From Aquitalea magnusonii (GTDB lineage: Bacteria > Pseudomonadota > Gammaproteobacteria > Burkholderiales > Chromobacteriaceae), in contig NZ_AP018823.1 of assembly GCF_002217795.2 (NCBI RefSeq), forward strand, positions 4,030,001 to 4,094,000: a stretch of DNA of 64,000 nucleotides. The letters run 5' to 3'. Under the pieces are notes generated by a model. That model saw nothing but the letters and a program-made list of their open reading frames with translations, made no database searches and was not told the DNA's origin. This document shows positions 54,049-64,000 of the stretch, piece after piece (the stretch's first letter is position 1; each line of letters begins with the position of its first letter). Made by a program: the position numbers and the translations under genes.

Positions 54049-55053
54049 ATGAGTCTGCCGGGCAATTATCTGGATGGCCACAGCCATGCCGGCAAGGCCG
54101 TGATGCTGCAGCGTGATGCGCATCATCTGGTGTTTACCGATGGCGTACATACCCACCGCTATCCTGCACACAGCGTAAAGTTTCTGGCTGGCGCATCGGG
54201 CCTGCCCGACCAGTTGCAACTGCCCGATGGCGGGGTGATCGAAGTGGCCAGCGCCTATGGTTGCCAGCACCTGACCCGGCGGCAGCCACTGCCTGCGCGG
54301 CTGCTGGAGTGGCTGCAACATGGCTGGCCCTGGCTGCGGCTGTTGCTGCTGGCGCTGGTGGCCGCCGCACTATGGGGTGGTTATCGCAACGGGCTGCCCT
54401 GGCTGGCCGCCGAGGCAGCCCGCCGCACGCCGGTGACGGTTGAGCAAGAGATGGCCAGCGCCAGCCTGAAGCTGCTGGAAAAAACCAGCGGCCTGCGCCC
54501 CTCGCAACTATCACCAGCCCGCCAGGACAGCTTGCAGAAATTGCTGTTGCAAGCCGTGCCCCACACCAGCCGCTACCACTACCAGCTACGGCTGGTGGAT
54601 GCGCGGGAGCTGGGTCCGGACATCATCCCCTTGCCCGCCGGCCTGGTGGTAATGAGCGACCAACTGGTAAAACGCGCCCGCAGCGACGACGAACTGTTTG
54701 CCATGCTGGCACATGCGGTCGGCCACATCGAAGCGCGGCACGGCCTACGCGGACTGATCCGCACCGGCGGGCCGTCGCTGGCCGTCAGCCTGTTTACCGG
54801 AGACAGCAGCACCCTGCAGGCCGTGGCCCCTATCATGCTGGCGGATATGAAATACAGTGCCGAGTTCGAGCACGAGGCCGATGTACAGGCACGCCGGACA
54901 CTGGCAGCCCGCGGCCTGTCTCCCTGTTTGTCCGCCGCCTTGCTGGCCAGACTGGACGGTCCGGACCACGCGGCGGCCAACCTGCTGTCCGCTCATCCGG
55001 GCGATCCGGCCGCCAGCGCCGACATGGCCCGGCAGTGCGCTCCGGCAAGCTGA
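54049..55053 (+). CDS. M48-like membrane protein with degenerate zinc-protease motif
   Basis: A 334-residue protein. An N-terminal cytosolic beta-rich part (1-85) is followed by a TM helix (about 98-118) and an M48-like periplasmic domain. The third-ligand segment EFEHEADVQARR (272-283) is normal, but the zinc-binding HExxH is HAVGH (222-226), so the catalytic Glu is Ala. The neighbouring text (AMLAHAVGHIEARHG) otherwise fits the family well. The protein is probably inactive as a protease, or acts as a chaperone or binding partner. AGGA lies close to ATG 54049. Confidence 0.85.
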   Translation: MSLPGNYLDGHSHAGKAVMLQRDAHHLVFTDGVHTHRYPAHSVKFLAGASGLPDQLQLPDGGVIEVASAYGCQHLTRRQPLPARLLEWLQHGWPWLRLLLLALVAAALWGGYRNGLPWLAAEAARRTPVTVEQEMASASLKLLEKTSGLRPSQLSPARQDSLQKLLLQAVPHTSRYHYQLRLVDARELGPDIIPLPAGLVVMSDQLVKRARSDDELFAMLAHAVGHIEARHGLRGLIRTGGPSLAVSLFTGDSSTLQAVAPIMLADMKYSAEFEHEADVQARRTLAARGLSPCLSAALLARLDGPDHAAANLLSAHPGDPAASADMARQCAPAS

Positions 55054-55836
55054 CTAGTGCGGCTCCTGGCGGTGCTGCCACCAGCGCCAGCGCAGACGCA
55101 TGTCATACCATACCGGGCGCAGGCCCAGACCAAACAGCAACAACGCCAGCGGCAGGGTAAAGGAATAGCCCAGATGCTTGAAGCCCAAGGCCCCCACCAC
55201 CCCGCCCAGAAAAAAGGCGGACAGAATCATGCCATACACCCACAGCCGGCTGCGGTTGGATTTGATGTCCTTGATCTTTGAGCTGTGCAGATGGTTGTAA
55301 TAACTCATCTTGGTCAACTCGATGCCGATATCGGTGGCGATACCCGTCATGTGGGTGGAGCGCAGCAAGCCGCCGGACAGCTTGGTGACAATGGTGTTGT
55401 GCATGCCCATGATGAAACACAGCAACATCACGGTAGGCGGGGTGAACAGGCCCTTGTGGCTGGCCAGCCCGGCCCCCAGCACGCCAAACAGCAATAGCAG
55501 GAAGGCCTCCTCCATCATGGATACCCCATAACCGCCACGCAGGCGCTGACGTCTGGCCCACAGGATCAGCCAGGTGGAGTGCATGGCACCACCGATGAAA
55601 CACAGCAACATCACCAGCATGGACAGGGACAGGCCAATCTCGCCCAGCGCCAGATCATCGGCCATGCCGGAGACGATGCCGGACACATGCGAGGTGTAAC
55701 GGTTTACTGCCAGGAAACCACCGGCATTCAGTGCGCCGGCGATGAAGGCCATGGAGCCGCCCAACTGGCGCAACACGCGGTCATTGAAGGAGCCGCGGTC
55801 CAGCAGGCGGGTGATATTGCTTGAGCGTCGGGACAT
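55054..55836 (-). CDS. DUF1275 (YoaK-like) membrane protein
   Basis: A 260-residue inner-membrane protein with about six TM segments. It shows family features MAFIAGALNAGGFLAVNRYTSHVSGIVSG (read as GALNAGGFLAV, about 30-45, and TSHVSGIVSG), MGMHNTIVTKLSG and STHMTGIATDIG. Function unknown; transport or stress roles have been proposed for relatives. There is no ribosome site before ATG 55836, and the terminator of the upstream operon lies only 12 bp before the start, so its own promoter is hard to place. Confidence 0.87.
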   Translation of the reverse strand: MSRRSSNITRLLDRGSFNDRVLRQLGGSMAFIAGALNAGGFLAVNRYTSHVSGIVSGMADDLALGEIGLSLSMLVMLLCFIGGAMHSTWLILWARRQRLRGGYGVSMMEEAFLLLLFGVLGAGLASHKGLFTPPTVMLLCFIMGMHNTIVTKLSGGLLRSTHMTGIATDIGIELTKMSYYNHLHSSKIKDIKSNRSRLWVYGMILSAFFLGGVVGALGFKHLGYSFTLPLALLLFGLGLRPVWYDMRLRWRWWQHRQEPH

Positions 55837-55847
55837 AGCGAACCATG

Positions 55848-55883
55848 AAAAAACGGCAAGGCGGGACACCCCGCCATTGCCGT
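55848..55883 (-). terminator. intrinsic terminator of the hldE2-birA-coaX-SPOR operon
   Basis: A 13-bp stem with one bulge (ACGGCAAGGCGGG / CCCGCC-A-TTGCCGT), 4-nt loop, and six T residues on the minus strand. It is 68 bp after the SPOR gene stop. Confidence 0.88.
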
Positions 55884-55951
55884 TCATCATCCATCCAGCA
55901 CCGGCTTGCTGACAAGCCTGATTTCCGCCGCGCTTGCGACAGCGCAAGGCC

Positions 55952-56821
55952 TCAATGGCAGGTCTGCAGCGCAATACCCGGGGTCAGGCGTTTTTGCAGC
56001 GCGTGCAGACGCTCGGCCTGCTGCGCGTCCAGCGCCTTGAAGCTGAGCACCGTTGCGGCAGATTTCTGCCCCTTTTGCTCGATGGCCACCTTGTCAAAAC
56101 CCGCTGCCTTCACCCGTGCCAGCATGGCCTTGGCCGCAGCCTCCTGACCGAACAAGCCAAGCGATACGCTGCCCTTGAACTCCGCGCTGTGCACAATGTA
56201 ATTGTCAAAACCCTTGTCTTTCAATTCAGCCGACAGGGTCTGGGTTTCCGACTGGGTGGCCAAGGGCGGGTGATACACCCAGAACTTGCCAGTGGCCTTG
56301 AGCTCGCCCTTGCTGCTTTCCACCACTTGCTCTGGCTTCAGCTTGAGGGAGGGCAAGCCGCCCTTGACACGGCTCAGCAGCTTGGCATCCAGCGTCCCCC
56401 AGTCATAGCAGGCCAAGGCCTTGCTCGGCTCGGGCTTGATGGCTTCGGTCTTGGGCTTGTCCGCCGTTTTCTCGGTGGGCTTTTCTGGCGGTTTGTTTGG
56501 TGGTGGATTCTTTACCTCAGCCTTGGCCGTGGCTGCCGATGCCTCACTCTTGGCCGGCTTTGCCGCCGCCGGCTGCGATGCAGACTTGCCCAGGTCTTCC
56601 GGCTTCAGCGCTTCGGTTTGCGGCATGGACGCCACCACCTTCAGCGGCGCACTGGCATCGGCCTGCGGGGCGGAGGCTGGCTGCCAGTCAGGCGGCAACA
56701 GCTTGACCTGCTCAGGGCTGATTTCCTGGGCGTGCACATCGCCAGGCGGGCGTTGTTTCAACGCGCCATAACCTGCTGCTGCCAGATTGAGCACCACAAT
56801 CAGTACCAGAAACCACTTCAT
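55952..56821 (-). CDS. SPOR domain protein
   Basis: A 289-residue protein with one N-terminal TM helix (about 4-22), a long low-complexity Ala/Pro/Lys linker (about 60-135, with repeated PEKPTEK-like units), and a C-terminal SPOR-type domain (about 150-285) that in relatives binds denuded peptidoglycan at the septum. Its ATG overlaps the coaX stop (ATGA). A GTG three codons upstream is an alternative. Betaproteobacteria commonly keep a SPOR gene after coaX. Confidence 0.86.
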   Translation of the reverse strand: MKWFLVLIVVLNLAAAGYGALKQRPPGDVHAQEISPEQVKLLPPDWQPASAPQADASAPLKVVASMPQTEALKPEDLGKSASQPAAAKPAKSEASAATAKAEVKNPPPNKPPEKPTEKTADKPKTEAIKPEPSKALACYDWGTLDAKLLSRVKGGLPSLKLKPEQVVESSKGELKATGKFWVYHPPLATQSETQTLSAELKDKGFDNYIVHSAEFKGSVSLGLFGQEAAAKAMLARVKAAGFDKVAIEQKGQKSAATVLSFKALDAQQAERLHALQKRLTPGIALQTCH

Positions 56822-57534
56822 GATTCGCACGCCACTCTCAAGAGTCCCATCAGCACAAGATTATCCACGATCGTCGCCGGTACGGCGAGTTGCGCAGCGA
56901 TAGAGGCGGCATCGCCACCGGTCAGCAGCAACTGCGGCATGGCACGACCAGTGTGGTGGGCCAGTTGCCGGCACATGCGTTCGATAGCGCCGCACTGGGC
57001 GGCCAGCACGCCGCTGGCCAGCGCGTCTTCCGTGCCTTGCGGGAAGGCCGTCACCTGGCCGGGCATGCGGTCCAACTGGGCGGTGCCCTGTGCCAGGCTG
57101 CGCAACATCAGTGCCTGACCGGGCAAAATCATTCCGCCCAGATAATCGCCTTCTGCGGTGAGTGCTTCCACCGTCAACGCGGTGCCGGCGCAGGCCACCA
57201 CCACATCGGCCGTACACAGGCTGCGCGCCGCCAGCACGGCCAGCCAGCGGTCGGCCCCCTGTTCGGCAGGATTGCGGTAATGATTGCGCACATCGGCAAA
57301 GCTGGCGGCAGAACGTACCCACTGCACCGCACAGGGTGTGGCCTGGGTGATGGCATCGGCCACGGCCGGATGGGCTACCGAGGCAGCATGCACGCTGCGG
57401 ATGGGCCAGTTGGCCCATTGACTGGCCAGACTGGCAATCTGCGCATGCGCTACCGCACCCTGTGCCTGCCAGCCCTGGCCATCATGCACACCCCATTTCA
57501 GGCGGCTGTTGCCTGCATCCAGCAGCAGCTTCAT
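56818..57534 (-). CDS. coaX: type III pantothenate kinase
   Basis: First step of CoA synthesis, ATP-dependent phosphorylation of pantothenate. 238 residues. The acetate-kinase-fold N-terminal phosphate loop is LLLDAGNSRLKWG (3-15). Further marks are NPAEQGADRWLAVLAA (about 88), CAGTALTVEAL (about 114) and GGMILPG (about 132). It overlaps birA by 4 bp and the SPOR gene by 4 bp, a tight operon. Confidence 0.94.
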   Translation of the reverse strand: MKLLLDAGNSRLKWGVHDGQGWQAQGAVAHAQIASLASQWANWPIRSVHAASVAHPAVADAITQATPCAVQWVRSAASFADVRNHYRNPAEQGADRWLAVLAARSLCTADVVVACAGTALTVEALTAEGDYLGGMILPGQALMLRSLAQGTAQLDRMPGQVTAFPQGTEDALASGVLAAQCGAIERMCRQLAHHTGRAMPQLLLTGGDAASIAAQLAVPATIVDNLVLMGLLRVACES

Positions 57535-58499
57535 GCGCGGCTCCGCAGGCTGACTTCCCCGGCATGGAAGATGCGCAGGCTGCCATCTGCGGTTTCCACT
57601 TGCAGCGCACCGTTTTCCGCCACGCCACGGGCAATGCCGTCCACCGGCTCGCCATGGGAAAAACTCAGCCGCACCGGTGCGTTTTCATGGCTGGAACAAC
57701 GCATCCAGTCGTCGCGGAAAGCAGCAAAACCTTCACGATTGAAGGTGTCCAGCACTACGGCCAGCTCACTGAGCAACGCCGCCAGCAACTGGTTGCGACC
57801 CAGCCGGATGCCGGCTTCGGCCAGTGAGGCTACCGGCTGGTCCACCTCACCGGGTTTATCCAGATTCATGCCGATGCCGATCACCACCGCCGCCGGACCC
57901 AAGGCATCGCCGGATAGCTCGATCAGGATGCCGGCCAGCTTGCGGCCATTGAGCAGCACGTCATTGGGCCATTTGAGTTGCACCGGCACCGCCAGCCGGT
58001 GCAGGGCACGCGCCAGTGCCAGGCCCACCGCCAGCGACAGGCCGGCCAGTTCGGCCAGTCCGCGCTCAAAGCGCCACAGCAGGGAGAAGGTCAGCCCGGC
58101 ACCCAGCCGGGTTTGCCAACGCCGCCCCAGCCGTCCGCGGCCTGCGGTCTGCATTTCCGCCGCCAGCACCAGGCCGTGCAGGCCACCGCTGGCAGCCCGT
58201 GCCATCAACTGGCTGTTGGTGGAGTCGGTGCGTTCGGTTACCGCCAGGGTGAAGGTTTCCGCCGCCGGCGAGTCTAATGCCTCGCGCACAAGCCCCACAT
58301 CCAGCCATTCAAAGGGTTCGGCCAGCTTGTAGCCCTGGCCGCGCACACTGAATACGGTAAGGCCGAACTCCTGCTCGATGGCATGCACCGCCTGCCAGAT
58401 CAGGGTGCGGGAACAGCCCAGCTCGCGCGCGATATCGGCACCGGAGTGGAAGCGGCCATCGCTGAGCTGGCGCAGTACGGCAAAAGCATGTTCGCTCAC
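57531..58499 (-). CDS. birA: biotin-[acetyl-CoA-carboxylase] ligase / biotin operon repressor
   Basis: Attaches biotin to BCCP. 322 residues. The N-terminal winged helix (about 1-65, [19 protein letters not shown]) means it may also repress biotin genes. The ligase domain has TDSTNSQL (about 90), [11 protein letters not shown] (biotinyl-AMP loop, about 118), [17 protein letters not shown] (about 178-194) and a C-terminal SH3-like domain. It overlaps both neighbours by 4 bp. Confidence 0.95.
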   Translation of the reverse strand: MSEHAFAVLRQLSDGRFHSGADIARELGCSRTLIWQAVHAIEQEFGLTVFSVRGQGYKLAEPFEWLDVGLVREALDSPAAETFTLAVTERTDSTNSQLMARAASGGLHGLVLAAEMQTAGRGRLGRRWQTRLGAGLTFSLLWRFERGLAELAGLSLAVGLALARALHRLAVPVQLKWPNDVLLNGRKLAGILIELSGDALGPAAVVIGIGMNLDKPGEVDQPVASLAEAGIRLGRNQLLAALLSELAVVLDTFNREGFAAFRDDWMRCSSHENAPVRLSFSHGEPVDGIARGVAENGALQVETADGSLRIFHAGEVSLRSRA

Positions 58500-58996
58500 G
58501 CCTGGTCCTCGACAGCCCGGATCTTGTTGATGGTTTGCGTGGTGGAGGTGGCAAACAGGAAGGGAATGGAATGCACCTGGCCGCCACGGGCCAGGGTTTC
58601 GGCGCTGCCGACAATCTTGTCCACCGTCCAGTCTCCCCCTTTGACCAGCACATCCGGCTTGACCAGCTCAATCAGCGCGGCCGGGGTATCACTGTCAAAC
58701 CAGGTGACCAGGCTGACGCTTTCCAGCGCGGCCAGTACGGCGGCACGGTTGTGCTCGTTATTGATCGGACGGTCCTCGCCCTTGCCCTGGCGCTTGACCG
58801 AGGCATCGGTATTCAGGCCCAGCACCAGGCTGGCTCCCAGCGCACGCGCTTGTGCCAGGTAGGTGACATGGCCACGATGCAGGATGTCGAAACAGCCATT
58901 GGTAAACACGATGGGGCGCGGCAAGGCGGCCAACTTGGCCGCCAGTTGTTCCGGCGGGCAGATCTTGTCTTCGAATGCAGGTGTGGGGTAGAACAT
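58496..58996 (-). CDS. rfaE2: D-glycero-beta-D-manno-heptose 1-phosphate adenylyltransferase
   Basis: Makes ADP-heptose precursor for LPS core. 166 residues, equal to the C-terminal domain of bifunctional HldE, so this organism uses a split enzyme. The nucleotidyltransferase signature [17 protein letters not shown] (about 31-47, HxGH) and [18 protein letters not shown] (about 62-79) are clear. ATG 58996 ([11 protein letters not shown]). A longer frame to 59044 overlaps a TATAAT (59028-59033, minus strand) that may be its promoter. First gene of the operon with birA, coaX and SPOR. Confidence 0.94.
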   Translation of the reverse strand: MFYPTPAFEDKICPPEQLAAKLAALPRPIVFTNGCFDILHRGHVTYLAQARALGASLVLGLNTDASVKRQGKGEDRPINNEHNRAAVLAALESVSLVTWFDSDTPAALIELVKPDVLVKGGDWTVDKIVGSAETLARGGQVHSIPFLFATSTTQTINKIRAVEDQA

Positions 58997-59117
58997 GGCG
59001 GTGCCTGTAGAAGCATGACTGGCCAGCATTATACGGTAGTCCACCGTTCTGGCTGCAGCCGTCCGCGCATGTCAGCAGAAATAGCCTCACACCGCCTCAC
59101 CGGCGGGGGAGGATGGT

Positions 59118-59528
59118 TTATTTCCAGCAGTCCGCCGTGGCATAACTGCCACTGGAACCCTTGTTGCCGAGGGAATCCAGCGTCAGCGTACCGCACTGCG
59201 CGTCTGGCGACTGGCCGTTGGCCGGTACGGCATTCACCTGGAAACCGGCCGGAGCCGTGCCGCTGGCCACGGTGATGTTGTACAGGATGGCGGTGCCGGT
59301 GGCCCCCAGCGGGCTCACCTGGGTGGCGCCGATATTGTACTGATTGTTCATGGTGTAGTAGCGCTCCTGCTCTTGCGCCACCTGCATCATCACGGTTTCG
59401 GCCTCGCTGCGATGCCCGCGCATGATGTAATTGCGATAAGACGGCAGGGCAATCGCCGCCAGAATGCCGACAATGGCCACGGTGATCATCATCTCGATCA
59501 AGGTAAAACCGCTGTTGTTTTCAGTCAT
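59118..59528 (-). CDS. pilE: type IV minor pilin, PilE-like
   Basis: A 136-residue prepilin. The short leader MTENNSG is cut before [22 protein letters not shown], the N-methylated Phe and Glu5 of type IV pilins. The globular part ends with two Cys (DAQCGTL and TADCWK) forming the D-region disulfide. Length and its place after pilY1 suggest a minor pilin of the FimU-PilVWX-Y1-E set rather than the major subunit. ATG 59528 gives the standard leader. Confidence 0.93.
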   Translation of the reverse strand: MTENNSGFTLIEMMITVAIVGILAAIALPSYRNYIMRGHRSEAETVMMQVAQEQERYYTMNNQYNIGATQVSPLGATGTAILYNITVASGTAPAGFQVNAVPANGQSPDAQCGTLTLDSLGNKGSSGSYATADCWK

Positions 59529-59536
59529 CTTCTTGC

Positions 59537-62500
59537 TCACCAGGATTGAATGATTTCGCGCCACGACAGGCGACCATAGCTACTGCTGTACTGCGCAGCC
59601 GCGGTACAACTGATGGTGCCTGCCGAACCCACCGTGCAGATGTAACGTTGACCGTTGGCACTGGCTATCAGTGGTGTCCCGGAGGAGATACCATTGCTGA
59701 GCATGGCATTGGCCACTTGGTCAGAACTGTTCATCACCCCATTGCCCGATGTGTCGTAGATGGCGGATGTGGATGAGCCGCCGGTAGCGTAGTTCAGGCC
59801 GAACAAGGCAGTTTGGCCGCCGCTGCCGCACACGCTGGTGGAGGATGGAACAATGGCGGTGAAGTAGGCCAGGGTGTTCTGGTACAGCGTGGGCGTGGTG
59901 ACTACCCGGGCATTGGTAAAGCCGCTGGCCGTCATCGGCAGGTACCAGCCATTGCAGCCGCTGGGCAGATAACTGGCCGAGCCGGAGCAGGCAGATATGC
60001 TGGAAGTGGTATTGTTGCTCAGGCTGTAATAGGTGAGTGTGCTGCCATTGCTGGTGCTGGTGGTCACCTGCGAACCGATGCTCTGCGCCAGCAGGTTGGC
60101 CGTAACGGTGGTTTTGCCGGACAAGCTGCCGTCGTCCCGGATGCCATACAGGGTCTGAGTATTGTTCTGGCTCAGGTCATTGCCGGACAGATACTGACCG
60201 GTGCCGAACAGCACCAGATAACCCCGCAGCGGATCACGGGTAATCGTGACCCCCGAGGTAATCGGCTGCAGCGTGCTGGCCGTGCATTGGGTGCCGCTGG
60301 TCTGGCCGGTGGATGTACCGGCGCAGGCAGTGAACAGCGGCGTCGTTGGTGCCGTCCAGCTACCCGGCGTGGTGGATGACAGGTCGAACTTCCACAGATT
60401 GCCGTTCAGATCGCCGGCGTACACATAGTTGACCGCACCGTTGCTGATGACAATGCCGGGAGCAGACAGCCCGTTGGGCGAGGTGTTGAGCAAGGTAGGC
60501 GTTGGCAGGTCGATACGGAAGTAATTGCCGCCCTGCGTCCAGGCGGTACCAGGCTGCTTGTCCAGATACAGCACAAACAGCGAGGCGGTGGTGCCGCTGC
60601 TCTGATTGTAGCCATTGCCGAAAATCACCACCGGCCGGCCATTGCTCAGCTTGGTAATCACCGGATTGCCAATGGTATAGCCCAGCTTGGCATCATCCTT
60701 GGCCGAAAACTCCCACAGCACATTGCTGCTGCCCAGGCTGTCGACATGGGTGACATCCAGCGCATACACGCTGCTGCCACCGGCCCCGGTAGTCCCCACC
60801 ACCACCGAACGTGCTTCCGGCTTGGCCAATGCGGCACCGGTGCTGCCATACAGGAAGCACACGTCCTTGTAGAGCGGCGAGCCGTCGTTAAAGAACTGGT
60901 GAGCATAGGTGGTAGAGCTCAGATTGGGCAGACTGGGATAGATGCTGGCCGGCAAATAGGCGGCCAGCTCATTGCCCACCGTGCTGCTGCCGTAAGTGGC
61001 ATTGAAAATGTGCAGGAAGCCATCGTTGGCTGCCACGGCCACCGCAGCCGGGCGGGCAAAAATGGCCGCCCTGTCGGTTGCCGGGTTGGAGAGGTTGGCG
61101 TCAAAGCTGCAGCCACTCGGATCTGCCGTCGGCACGGGAATGTACACCGGCGTCGAGTGCACCACATCGCCCATGCGATAGTTGCGGGTGCGGAACTGCG
61201 GCGAGGCGGAACTGCCTTCCTGCGTTTTGTCACCGCGCAGGTAATTGACCCGGTAAGTCCCGTAACCACCGGTATTCAAGCCAGTGTACTGGAAGCTGGT
61301 GGTGCCGGTAGGCACGTCAGTCTTGCTGCTCAGGGCCGAATACCAAGTGGTATTGAATGCCGCCCCGGTCATGGTGGTGTAGTCGTAAGTCAGTACATTG
61401 CGAGCCGTCACACTGTTGTTCAGCTGGGTTTCAAGTTTCAGCTTGGCCTGCCAGGCCGGGGTGAAGGTCAAAGATACCGCACCGCTGGTACTGGTGGTCA
61501 GGGCATAGGTATTGGCAATCAGGTCGCCGCTCCAGTCGGTGGAGTTGAATGCCGGCTGGAACACATAGCTGCTGCTGTTGAATACCCTGCTGCCGGTAAA
61601 CGACCCGGTCAGCCCGGCCTGGGAGGCATTGGCCGTACCGGATACCGTGCTCAGCGCATTGGTGAGCGCGGTCACCATCGCCGCCGGGTTATTGGCTGGC
61701 GCATAGTTGGTGGGGGTACCGGTATAACCGGCGGCCGGGCTGGGGAAGACTGAAATCGAGGTGGTACCGGTGGTACCGGTGCTGGTGGAGGCCGCCGAAG
61801 CCCACTCGCTGGCTTTGTCTGGCCAGCTGTTGGCATTGGAATCGGTAAAGCCACCATACTTGGCCGCCATGAAGAAGGCATTGCACACATTGCTGCTCCA
61901 GCTAGAGCAGTTACCGACCCCCTTGTAGTTGCCGCCTTCCACCACGTCAATCATGAAGGAGCTGACACTGGCTGTTTTGGTATCGCCGGACTTGGTACGG
62001 ATATTGTTGGTATTGGCCCACCAGGCCATGCCGGCGATATACGGTGGCGAGTTGCCCGAACCGGTACTGACCGTCTGATATTGCGGGCTGCTCATGCCTT
62101 CATCCGTACCCAGGTTCTTCGTCCAGGTGGCCACATTGAATGCCGTATCATCGGTAGGTACGGACGCTCCGGACCAGCTTGAGCCGGGGACATCAATATC
62201 ATTGTGAGTATTGGTGTCACCGATATAGATGATGAAATTCTTCTGGCAGGAATTGAGTACCGGATCATCCCAGTCGGTAATGGCCGGAAAACCACCCTGC
62301 CAGGCCGTATTGCTGCTCAGCGTATTGGTGAAAGTGGAATAATTGCCGTAATTACGGTAATAGCGCAGCGCAGCATAGTACAGGTGCGCCGCGGGGTCAT
62401 ACTGCTTGTAACCGATATTGCTGGTGATGGTGTCGCCAAATTTGTTGAGGTAATTGACCACCCCGCTATTGGACACCGCCAGTGTGCTGCCATAGGTTGT

Positions 62501-63661
62501 CGAGGTATCGGCGGAGGAAATGGTATGTGAAACAGCATCGGTGGCATCCGGGTTCACCACGAAAGTGCCATCACTGTTCCACTCAGCCCCCAGGATATAA
62601 CTGCTGCCGGAGCTGCCTGTCACCGTCTGGGAAATGCCAGGGTATTTCAGCCGTGCGCGCAAGGCACCGCCATCCTGGGTGTACTGGGTATTCACCAGAT
62701 AACTGGCAGCGCCAAAGCGCATCTTGCTGCCATTGGTCTGGATCAGCCCTTCCGGCTTGTAATTGCTGCCGTATTGCTTGCAGGTATAGGGAGTGGTGCT
62801 GCCGGTTTCCACCATGCCGCTGACGCACACCTTGGTAATGGCATTATCGATTTCATAAGGCGAGCTAGGTTGCGAACTACTGCTACTGCGGTATATCGAC
62901 ACACTCCATGGGTGTGAGCCGCTGCCATAGTTGGGGCCATTGCTAAACCACAGATTGGTATAGGTACTGCTATATGGCGTGATCTTGGCCAAGTAATTGA
63001 CACTGCTAACCGTCAATCCGGAGACAGCCTTGCCGGTGAGGTTATAACTCTGGTTCTGACCTGGCACCACGGCTGCGCGGCGCAAATAAGTTGCAGATGT
63101 TGTATCCCCGGCAGAGTAATCACTCACCAATGTTGATGCGGAGGTATTACCTGAAGAAGTAGACCATCCACCGTTTCCCAATGCCCGGTTACCCCCGGTC
63201 AGGGTGGCACGGAAGACATCAATGGCCGTCATGGTGGCCCAGTTGAGTAAATTGCCGCTCCACGCCGTGCCATCACAGGTATAGATCTGGTAGGTCTTGG
63301 CACTGTTGCCAGAGCCAGAGGTTACCGAGGTAAGGGTAGCGCTGCTATAGGGAGTGAAATAGCCGCTGCTGCCCGATCCGGTATACTTGTAACACTTGGC
63401 ATAGTCGAAATAGCCCAGGAACGGCGTATTCCCCACACCGGATACGTCCAGGTCCGCCACGCTGCTGATGGAGGTCTTGGTATTGAATGCCGAACCCGCG
63501 GTCGGAAACTCAACCGACAACGCAAACATCACGTTCGGTCCATAAGACGAACCGATACCGGCCAGCGGCAAGGAACTGATGGAGACGGTGGACGCAGCCA
63601 GCGCCAGCGGAATCCAGCACAGCAAGAGCAGCAGGCCAAGCATGGATGATCTGTTTTTCAT
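59537..63661 (-). CDS. pilY1: type IV pilus tip adhesin/assembly factor PilY1 (PilC-like)
   Basis: A 1374-residue exported protein that caps the pilus with the minor pilins and affects retraction, adhesion and surface sensing. The signal peptide (about 5-27) ends LALA. The N-terminal half (about 30-750) is variable and Ser/Thr/Gly-rich. The C-terminal beta-propeller (about 800-1300) has repeated blades such as [33 protein letters not shown] and [16 protein letters not shown] loop [12 protein letters not shown] (1303-1314) has the spacing of a calcium EF-hand loop. GGAGG precedes ATG 63661. Confidence 0.94.
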   Translation of the reverse strand: MKNRSSMLGLLLLLCWIPLALAASTVSISSLPLAGIGSSYGPNVMFALSVEFPTAGSAFNTKTSISSVADLDVSGVGNTPFLGYFDYAKCYKYTGSGSSGYFTPYSSATLTSVTSGSGNSAKTYQIYTCDGTAWSGNLLNWATMTAIDVFRATLTGGNRALGNGGWSTSSGNTSASTLVSDYSAGDTTSATYLRRAAVVPGQNQSYNLTGKAVSGLTVSSVNYLAKITPYSSTYTNLWFSNGPNYGSGSHPWSVSIYRSSSSSQPSSPYEIDNAITKVCVSGMVETGSTTPYTCKQYGSNYKPEGLIQTNGSKMRFGAASYLVNTQYTQDGGALRARLKYPGISQTVTGSSGSSYILGAEWNSDGTFVVNPDATDAVSHTISSADTSTTYGSTLAVSNSGVVNYLNKFGDTITSNIGYKQYDPAAHLYYAALRYYRNYGNYSTFTNTLSSNTAWQGGFPAITDWDDPVLNSCQKNFIIYIGDTNTHNDIDVPGSSWSGASVPTDDTAFNVATWTKNLGTDEGMSSPQYQTVSTGSGNSPPYIAGMAWWANTNNIRTKSGDTKTASVSSFMIDVVEGGNYKGVGNCSSWSSNVCNAFFMAAKYGGFTDSNANSWPDKASEWASAASTSTGTTGTTSISVFPSPAAGYTGTPTNYAPANNPAAMVTALTNALSTVSGTANASQAGLTGSFTGSRVFNSSSYVFQPAFNSTDWSGDLIANTYALTTSTSGAVSLTFTPAWQAKLKLETQLNNSVTARNVLTYDYTTMTGAAFNTTWYSALSSKTDVPTGTTSFQYTGLNTGGYGTYRVNYLRGDKTQEGSSASPQFRTRNYRMGDVVHSTPVYIPVPTADPSGCSFDANLSNPATDRAAIFARPAAVAVAANDGFLHIFNATYGSSTVGNELAAYLPASIYPSLPNLSSTTYAHQFFNDGSPLYKDVCFLYGSTGAALAKPEARSVVVGTTGAGGSSVYALDVTHVDSLGSSNVLWEFSAKDDAKLGYTIGNPVITKLSNGRPVVIFGNGYNQSSGTTASLFVLYLDKQPGTAWTQGGNYFRIDLPTPTLLNTSPNGLSAPGIVISNGAVNYVYAGDLNGNLWKFDLSSTTPGSWTAPTTPLFTACAGTSTGQTSGTQCTASTLQPITSGVTITRDPLRGYLVLFGTGQYLSGNDLSQNNTQTLYGIRDDGSLSGKTTVTANLLAQSIGSQVTTSTSNGSTLTYYSLSNNTTSSISACSGSASYLPSGCNGWYLPMTASGFTNARVVTTPTLYQNTLAYFTAIVPSSTSVCGSGGQTALFGLNYATGGSSTSAIYDTSGNGVMNSSDQVANAMLSNGISSGTPLIASANGQRYICTVGSAGTISCTAAAQYSSSYGRLSWREIIQSW

Positions 63662-63673
63662 TACCCCCTCCAC

Positions 63674-64000
63674 TTACTGCGCCGGACGGTAGATGGATTC
63701 CATCACCGTCACGATATTGCTGTTAAAACCAAAGCCCCAGCCGGTAATCCGGTAGATATAACTTTCCGTGCTCAGGTCACTGCCGGCCGCCTGGTCCGGA
63801 ATAGCCTCGATGGCATAACGCGGCGCGCGCAAGCTGTAACTGCCCAGGCTGCCGCCGTTCCATGCCGTGGAGGGCACGGTGGCCACCGTGGTAGGAGAAG
63901 TGGCAATTGCCGCCGATGCCAGCAGCACGCTCATCGGCCCACTAGCGTAGTTGGAACACAGGCCGGTGGATGCGGTATTGGGGCAGCTATTGAATCCAAG
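63674..64000 (-). CDS. pilX: type IV minor pilin PilX, C-terminal part (partial)
   Basis: The frame is open from the right edge of the window to the stop at 63674 (109 codons seen). The end RITGWGFGF...VTVMESIYR resembles the conserved C-terminus of PilX proteins (YRIT...G...VxxxxSxYR). A PRYAIEAIP segment before it is also typical. A Cys pair lies near the visible start (NSCPN and GLCSN). It ends 12 bp before the pilY1 ATG, the usual pilX-pilY1-pilE order. Confidence 0.88.
   Translation of the reverse strand, partial: LGFNSCPNTASTGLCSNYASGPMSVLLASAAIATSPTTVATVPSTAWNGGSLGSYSLRAPRYAIEAIPDQAAGSDLSTESYIYRITGWGFGFNSNIVTVMESIYRPAQ

Overview
The window is a stretch of chromosomal backbone from a GC-rich betaproteobacterium. 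Gene content and order point to Neisseriales, probably Chromobacteriaceae (Chromobacterium, Aquitalea, Vogesella type). The markers are dusB-fis next to purH-purD, a pyruvate dehydrogenase operon whose Lpd carries its own lipoyl domain, zapA-6S RNA-fau, coaX-birA, and a type IV minor pilin/PilY1 cluster. The genus is inferred from these features; no search was run. I see no insertion sequence, prophage, CRISPR array, tRNA or rRNA.

Layout. 1-6.2 kb: a purine and translation-related block on the minus strand (dusB-fis, purH, an unknown membrane-anchored protein, purD), headed by the RNase P RNA gene. 6.2-13.0 kb: a large Cache-PAS-GGDEF-EAL c-di-GMP protein on the plus strand, facing an M20 amidohydrolase / nucleoside hydrolase / MFS exporter operon. 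13.1-27.1 kb: tamA-tamB, the aceE-aceF-lpd operon, and a BepA-type periplasmic protease. 27.2-31.1 kb: a persulfide/sulfide module (BigR-type repressor, two YeeE/YedE half-proteins and a SulP transporter, divergent from an ETHE1-type persulfide dioxygenase). 31.2-35.2 kb: DUF2804, GNAT, beta-carbonic anhydrase, nadD, rsfS and rlmH, all plus strand. 35.4-42.6 kb: a thioesterase-like gene, a DUF1775 protein, ahpC-ahpF, yidB-like, a lytic transglycosylase, an orphan gene, holA and lptE. 42.7-48.8 kb: leuS with a structured leader, pip, an EVE-domain protein, a tiny lipoprotein, fau, 6S RNA, zapA and a ZapB-like gene. 48.9-52.1 kb: the late cobalamin/salvage genes cobU and cobT-cobC-cobS. 52.2-59 kb: GNAT, a DUF3298-like protein, an M48-like protein with a broken active site, DUF1275, and the SPOR-coaX-birA-hldE2-like operon. 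59.1-64 kb: pilE-like, pilY1 and the end of pilX.

Most of this is conserved housekeeping. The most unusual structure is a pair of related elements of about 127 bp, built from GGGAGTG-type heptamers. They fill both junctions of the aceE-aceF-lpd operon and stop exactly 5 nt before the aceF and lpd start codons, where a Shine-Dalgarno sequence should be. Other points worth a second look are an M48 homologue with HAVGH in place of HExxH, a leader terminator-like hairpin downstream of the leuS promoter, a spaced OxyR-type box before ahpC, and back-to-back divergent promoters inside overlapping palindromes in the persulfide module.
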